Positions 59,181 to 64,000 of a stretch of DNA of 64,000 nucleotides are shown one piece after another. The translations under genes and the position numbers were made by a program. Each line of letters opens with the position of its first letter. Position 1 is the first letter of the stretch. Origin of the DNA: Strobilurus pachycystidiatus (taxonomy: Eukaryota > Basidiomycota > Agaricomycetes > Agaricales > Physalacriaceae). The DNA lies in the NCBI GenBank assembly GCA_019915135.1, contig JAHLMK010000001.1:2666001-2730000 (forward strand). Reading direction: 5' to 3'. The notes beneath the pieces were generated by a model. It was not told the DNA's origin. It saw nothing but the letters and a program-made list of their open reading frames with translations, and searched no databases.

Positions 59181-59932
59181 ATGCAGTCTGCTCGTCGAGG
59201 CGTCGAGAGTGCGCGTTTGTCCTTCAATCCTCGCAACACAACTAACAAATGTTCCACCAGGTGCTATACAGCAAGGCAAATATATACTGCTCAGAAATGT
59301 GCCGCGCTCAGCCACCAGCAGCGACATGCACAGGATGATAGCTAGCGCGGAACTGGAGGGCGTCTCCTCTTGTGAGTTTCGAAATACACATACAGAAGCG
59401 CTGCCTCATTCCCAACAGGCGCCATACAGTACAACGACCAAATGCAACCGACAGGCTCTGCTGTCCTGACACTTGCCGTTCCCACTCTCCTCCGGGACAA
59501 TCTCAGAAAGCTTGAACGAGCGCACATAGGCGGCCAGTTCCTTCAAGGAGCCGTCCCAGTACCTCGACCTGGTGCTTCTCTGCCGGACGAATCTGGGACA
59601 TTGGTCCTTATATCTGGTGTCAGTGGAAAGGCATTCTTTACCGACGCGTATGAGATGTGCAAGGGGTACGAGCTCCATGACGGTGGAAAGGACGCGATAA
59701 GAAAACTGTACGTGTCTTGCGCAGATTTATTGCTGTATTGACTCAGAAGCTTGCCAGCGTTGTACCCCCAAAAACATTCACGCTCTACTCCCAATTCCTC
59801 GTCCGTTTCGCGACAGAGACTGAGGCGCAACGCTTCGTCCTGAACAGGCATCAGACACCTGCTGGCCAACAGACCATCCGAGCACACGTCGTGTACGGGT
59901 CAAATCCTACACAGCTCTCTCTACACTCATGA
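59181..59932 (+). CDS. Predicted RRM-like protein, possibly mitochondrial
   Basis: Four exons were resolved. MQSARRGVES joins AIQQGKYILLRNVPRSATSSDMHRMIASAELEGVSS after an intron (59209-59262) that contains the branch-like CTAAC. Next is AIQYNDQMQPTGSAVLTLAVPTLLRDNLRKLERAHIGGQFLQGAVPVPRPG ... GGKDAIRKL. The last intron ends at the CCAG near 59757, giving VVPPKTFTLYSQFLVRFATETEAQRFVLNRHQTPAGQQTIRAHVVYGS and the stop. KYILLRNVPRSATSSDM resembles the first strand and helix of an RNA-recognition motif, and the C-terminal half resembles a second RRM-like fold. The arginine-rich N-terminus without acidic residues before ES suggests mitochondrial import. About 190 residues; the name is tentative. 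Confidence 0.6.
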
Positions 59933-60477
59933 GTACTCTTCCCGCCTCTGTAATTCGCCTTGTGCGGTGTTGGTGTATTTTGAGCTGCACTCAATAAACA
60001 ACATTTACGCGAAATCCGCCTGATTTCAAGCGCGTACAACGAGTCGTATTGTGCGTCGCAGGGCACCGTCGATCTGGCTTCTAACACTCGATATAAAAAC
60101 GCCGCACCCTAAACATGGAACCCCAACTTCATAGTCTCGAGTGTATCTGAAGAGTCTGTCTTTGCAGTGTAAGAGATCAGTGAGATCTGAATCAATTCTC
60201 TCCGAGTTAAGTATTCACATCCCAGCCACATCCTATCAACGATCCTGTTCCATGCTCTCACAAATGTAGGATAGATTACATCCAAGATTTACAGCTATGG
60301 ATTTGGTTTTTCGTCGTGTCGGCGAGTCTGATAATGCGTTGTTGAAGGGGAATCTTAGTGGCGCCACGCAGGTTGGCGCGAAAGCATGAACGTGTAGTGT
60401 AACAAATGAGAGAAATATATATAAATTATTCCGTTAGGGTATACAAGGTTTCGGGGAACATTGGGCTCTAAAACATA
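59933..60477. other. Intergenic, convergent 3' ends
   Basis: These 545 bp lie between the RRM-like and GH128-type stops. AT-rich stretches near 60415-60430 may hold 3'-end signals; no gene is recognised. Confidence 0.45.
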
Positions 60478-61773
60478 AGGTTTCCGACAGCTGAAGGGGA
60501 GCCGTCATCGTTGTAAAGGCACGAGCCAGTACCGACGTAGGATACGGCACCAGCGTCGTTTCCTTGCAATAAGGAAGGACTTGTAGCTACGAAGGGGAAG
60601 TAGAGCGTCACGTAGTCCTGGGCATCTAGCCAGGTAAATGCTCCTGAGAAGAAACTGGCCCTGGAGGAAGAGTATTCAGTATTGAGGTTGAGGTCGTGAG
60701 GAATACGACGACAACGTACTGGTCAGATGCGCCGCCAGAGGGGTTTGTGAGGGCGAACTCCGTGATGACCATGGAGTAATCCTATCAAGTCATGGTAAGA
60801 GAAACATATGTCGGTCAAAGGTCTGAAGTCCTACCGGGAACTGTGCGTGTGCGGCAGAGACATGGGATTTGAAGTCATCCAAGCTCGTTCTGAGAAGAAT
60901 GAAGATCAATATTTTGTATATTTCTCAACGGTCAAATGTTTGAGCTTACCCATACCAGTGCTATAGACGTCGAATTAAGTCATGTATACGATTGAAAGAT
61001 TGTATATGCTTACCAGGTTGATGTAGTCGGCATAACACTGCCCACCACATGCAGAGATGAACTGGGCAAGCCAGTCAAGACCTGAACCAGACGAGGTGCT
61101 GGAGGTGATGGCCGGGAAAGCCTTCTTAATCTCCTGCTCGAACAGAGTCAAGCACTGCCAGAACCGATCGTGAGATGCTCTCAAACATACCAAAGGGTTG
61201 ATGTACTGGATATACCAGGAAGCCGCCTGAGAAGGCGAGATACCGTTGAGATCTGGCTCGTTCAGACTGAAGACGGCTATCGATATGACAGAGTGAGAAC
61301 CAAGCCTTGGGAGTACGAAAGGTCACTTACTGCTCCATCCTTGATCCGCCTGACGAGACGCCAATGAAGCAACAGGGCTAGAGTCGCTGTCCAGTTTTCC
61401 TTGCATACCAATGAAGCCTAGTCCTCCAGCGCCATTCGTCCTTGATAAAGTGCTTCAGTCGATAGCTCGAAGATAAATCATCTGGGATCTTACGATGGTG
61501 GCGAATAGGTCTCCCAGTCGTAGATGGCCACGACTTGCCCGTCACCGTTGTTGAGAACTCCGGGATCCCTGGGAGGTAACAAGTTTAATGAGAAACATCT
61601 CCAGAAGACCGTTTGTCCTCACAAAGGGCTGTTGTCTGTGGATAGACGTTCAAGATTGTCGACAATGATGATCTGAATGAACAGGACGTACACCAAGGCC
61701 AGGCGAGACCACGCTTGCCAGCGGAGGCAGCAGTGACAAAGAGGGAAAGAGAAAGAGCGACTGAACCTTTCAT
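60478..61773 (-). CDS. Secreted GH128-type (Asl1-like) beta-glucanase
   Basis: The N-terminus MKGSVALSLSLFVTAASAGKRGLAWPW has a clean signal peptide. Exons then give YNNSPLDPGVLNNGDGQVVAIYDWETYSPP, GLGFIGMQGKLDSDS, DQGWSTVFSLNEPDLNG (acid/base Glu in NEPD), SASWYIQYINPL-like sequence, LDWLAQFISACGGQCYADYINLHWYG, SHVSAAHAQFPDYSMVITEFALTN (nucleophile Glu in TEF), FPFVATSPSLL and LYNDDGSPSAVGNLMF. This layout matches the glycosyl-hydrolase catalytic core of Asl1/GH128, enzymes that cut beta-1,3-glucan of fungal walls. About 270 residues in eight or more exons. It ends without a GPI or membrane tail, so the enzyme is probably released or loosely wall-bound. Confidence 0.88.
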
Positions 61774-62678
61774 TGCAGGTAAGAGAGCGAATCGAATACT
61801 GGAGGTCAATATCCTTCGTGATTTCCGAGCATTTTATAGAAGTTCAATGAAACATATGGATTTGAAATATCAAGATGCTTGTTTGTTACTCGATGATTTG
61901 GCTTGATCTTCTGGCAACCACAACCACGCTGGGTGTGGGGCGATCCATCTGGAATCACGGATATTGGATAAGAATGTCAAACGAGGTCAAACGTCGTGGG
62001 CTGGTTCATGGACCTGAAGCAAGGACACTGAAGCGAAGAGACAGTCAATAACCGACGAATGAGCCAGATTGGGGGAATGAACATTCGTAACCGGTCCTGC
62101 AAGCGTTTGGTTAGCAACCATTGACCAAGAGGATTTGTGCCACCCTTTCTGAAACAGACCGTGATGCGAAGGAAGAACCGATGGCGTTGAGACAACGGTC
62201 CGCAGCTAAGGTACTGACATCTGTTCTATCACGATTCACGGCAGGAGGAGGAAAGAATTGACCCGCTGCGAGACGCTTCGCGCAGGGTCTACAGGTTTCG
62301 AGCAGTTTCAGACCGCCACAAAGATCCAAGATACTCCACGAATGCGTTGAATTTCAATTTGAGATAGTCGCGAGTAAGTACGCTGCAAGGCGCCGACGCG
62401 ACAACAATTATGGCCCTCCTGTCGCACTTACTCGTCGCAACAGAAATATAGACGGAAGCCAGGGCAGGAAGGTGCCCTTTTGTCGCAAGTCGAAGAGAAC
62501 GCTTCAGTCGTTGAAGGTCCAGAGAGCTAGAACAGTCATCAAAACCAAATGAGAATAAGTGCCATATAAATTATTCGTTGTGAAGACAATGATGACCGGC
62601 GCACAAGATTTCGCTAGCTTTCCGCGGTCAAGAAGTAGAGTTGACAAGTCTGAACAAGGTCGTGTCTGCAAGAGAGTA
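61774..62678. other. 905-bp intergenic stretch
   Basis: It holds the promoter of the GH128-type gene (TATA box listed next) and the 3' side of CBC2. An imperfect inverted repeat CGAGTAAGT/ACTTACTCG occurs at 62371-62379 and 62426-62434. No gene is supported. Confidence 0.5.
61832..61838 (-). promoter_or_regulatory. TATA box of the GH128-type gene
   Basis: TATAAAA on the minus strand lies about 60 bp upstream of the ATG, so transcription would start near 61803 with a short leader. Confidence 0.6.
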
Positions 62679-63506
62679 TTACATGCGCTCGCCTTCCATA
62701 TCATCATCGAGCCGCGTTCGTTGACCCTGTTGAGGTTTGAATTCGGGTTCGACATGCTGTGGACCAGACCTACCAATCTGCTGCTCTCGTCCTCGTCGTC
62801 GGGTGATCTGCCGCGTTTGAGCTTGCCTTCAACCGATTCTGCCTCCTTCCAGTCTCCTCCACCGCCGGCGACGGCGCCTGGGCCGTCTTGGGCATCGGCG
62901 TACCGCTCCTCGACCTCTCTCCTCCTCTCGATCTCCAGTCGCTGCGCCTGTGCACCCCATCCACCGCGACCTGGATCATAATCCTGCCTGTGCTCATCCC
63001 TTACCTGCCCGCCGCTCTTCCCACGCCCGAACTGTCTGCCCTCTTTATAGCCGAGATCCAAGTCGCAGCGTATAATCCGCTCGTCCAGCTTTGTCCCACT
63101 GACATAACGCATGCTTGCCAGTGCTTCTGTGTGCGTGTAGTACTCAACGAAGCAAAACCCACACGGTGTCCTGAAGCTTTAGTTGAGAGATATGCATAAC
63201 CCATTACCTGGTGAAATGCGCACCTAGTATTCCGGTCCAGACCCATGATTATGCGTTTGATACCACCACCGTCCTCTGGGGTGGTGCATTTTGTAAAGAG
63301 CTCGTATATCTGCTCCTCGGTCGTATAAAAGCTCAAATTACCTGGGAAAGATAAATAATGAAAATTGAGACTGAGTTCCCCAGCAGCTTACCTACATAAA
63401 GCGTTGTCGATTTTGCCAGCAAATCATTTTGACGACTGCGGTCGAGCCGAGCCTGCGAGTCCTTGTAGTTGGACGGCTGGTCCAGCGGCTGCACGACATG
63501 GGACAT
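62679..63506 (-). CDS. CBC2: Nuclear cap-binding complex small subunit (Cbc2/NCBP2)
   Basis: This subunit binds the m7G cap of nuclear RNA together with the large subunit Cbc1/NCBP1. The start at 63506 gives [54 protein letters not shown], with the two family tyrosine-bearing segments. The RRM continues [54 protein letters not shown]. The usual glycine-rich arginine tail follows ([30 protein letters not shown]). The last exon is joined through a 47-nt intron (62727-62773, GTAGGT..CAACAG), so the protein ends [15 protein letters not shown]. Without that intron the frame would run on into an implausible hydrophobic tail. It is divergent from RPT3, 112 bp apart. Confidence 0.93.
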
Positions 63507-63618
63507 GGTCGAGGTGGTCGAATTAGCAGGAGTGCCTCGGGATTCCCACGGCCCTGACGCGGTAAAGTCGACGCGTCACCCACTCACTTCCAACTACCTT
63601 GTCGTTATCACCTTCACC

Positions 63619-64000
63619 ATGGATGAGATCGGTATTGAGCTGCAGAAACAGGTGCGCCACACGTCCTGTTCGTCGTCGTGCGCATGCTCAGCGCCGCGCA
63701 GGAACCGACCTTCGAGTCGGTCGTGACAGAAAAGACAGCGCTCTACCAGGAACTGCAGGAGGAGGACCTGTACACCAAGTACAAGAAGCTGTCCCGGCAT
63801 CTGGAGCTCCTGGAGATCCAGGAGAGCTATATCAAAGACGAGCAGGCGAATCTCAAGCGCGAACTCATCCGGGCGCAGGAGGAAGTCAAGCGCATTCAGT
63901 CTGTCCCGCTCGTCATTGGCCAGTTCCTCGAACCCATAGACCAGCACACTGGCATCGTCGGCTCCACCACCGGCTCGAACTATGTCGTCCGCATCCTCTC
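63619..64000 (+). CDS. RPT3: 26S proteasome regulatory ATPase Rpt3 (PSMC4), 5' part
   Basis: The gene runs off the right edge. Exon 1 gives [11 protein letters not shown], and after a 45-nt intron exon 2 gives [99 protein letters not shown]. The coiled coil and the OB-fold start ([29 protein letters not shown]) match Rpt3 in particular among the six base ATPases. The AAA module lies outside the window, so Walker motifs cannot be checked. It unfolds and threads substrates into the 20S core. Confidence 0.95.

Noticed and set aside
62371..62434. Inverted repeat CGAGTAAGT/ACTTACTCG as a second MITE
   Set aside because: Only nine bases match exactly, there is no clear target duplication, and the arms do not extend.
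62504..62790. Apparent frameshift or hydrophobic C-terminal extension in Cbc2
   Set aside because: The frame runs on into an implausible hydrophobic tail, and a second frame looked better. A 47-nt intron (GTAGGT..CAACAG, 62727-62773) joins the two frames exactly and ends the protein in a hydrophilic tail, so no frameshift is needed.

Overview
The window reads as a nuclear chromosome segment of a filamentous basidiomycete, most likely an agaricomycete. Genes are dense and on both strands. They are split by many introns of about 47 to 60 nt with GT..AG ends, and several divergent gene pairs share less than 120 bp. The gene content is eukaryotic and fungal: Prp28, Rrp3, Nop2, Trs130/TRAPPC10, eIF2B epsilon, Sso-type syntaxin, Hsp90, Yos9, Pmp3 and a SUR7/PalI-type protein. 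Products were recognised by reading translated exons and family motifs; no database search was possible. Gene coordinates run from start codon to stop codon and include introns.

Layout. 1-5013: a truncated Hal4/Sat4-type kinase, the splicing helicase Prp28 and a small EF-hand protein. 5014-7425: a 2.4 kb stretch with no credible gene. 7426-15440: the ER lectin Yos9, an AT-hook protein, a compact kynurenine-pathway group (kynurenine 3-monooxygenase, kynureninase, and an arylformamidase-like hydrolase), and the membrane proteolipid Pmp3. 15643-32458: eIF2B epsilon with an unusual acidic tail, an Ala/Glu/Pro-rich protein, a SUR7/PalI-like tetraspan, Nop2, a FUN14-family protein, a voltage-gated proton channel, Sso syntaxin, argininosuccinate lyase and a four-helix membrane protein. 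32750-48854: pirin, aspartate aminotransferase, an AN1 zinc-finger protein, Rrp3, Trs130, an unknown membrane protein, a duplicated structured-RNA candidate, and an arrestin-like protein. 49456-64000: phosphoserine aminotransferase, an unknown short protein with a MITE-like element in its promoter, Hsp90 with heat-shock elements, a hamartin (TSC1) homologue, an RRM-like protein, a GH128-type secreted glucanase, Cbc2/NCBP2, and the first part of proteasome ATPase Rpt3.

Functional themes. Three consecutive genes carry out N-formylkynurenine to kynurenine to 3-hydroxykynurenine to 3-hydroxyanthranilate, the middle of de novo NAD synthesis and tryptophan breakdown. Arginine, serine and aspartate metabolism are each represented by one enzyme, and candidate Gcn4/Cpc1-type TGACTC sites lie near these genes. 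RNA metabolism (Prp28, Rrp3, Nop2, Cbc2) is also well represented, but those genes are dispersed.

The most unusual observation is at 46391-46706. A roughly 130-nt sequence is present twice. The copies differ mainly at positions that keep base pairing, with several fully compensatory changes, and the wobble pairs fit only the plus strand. This suggests an undescribed structured RNA or 3'-UTR element.
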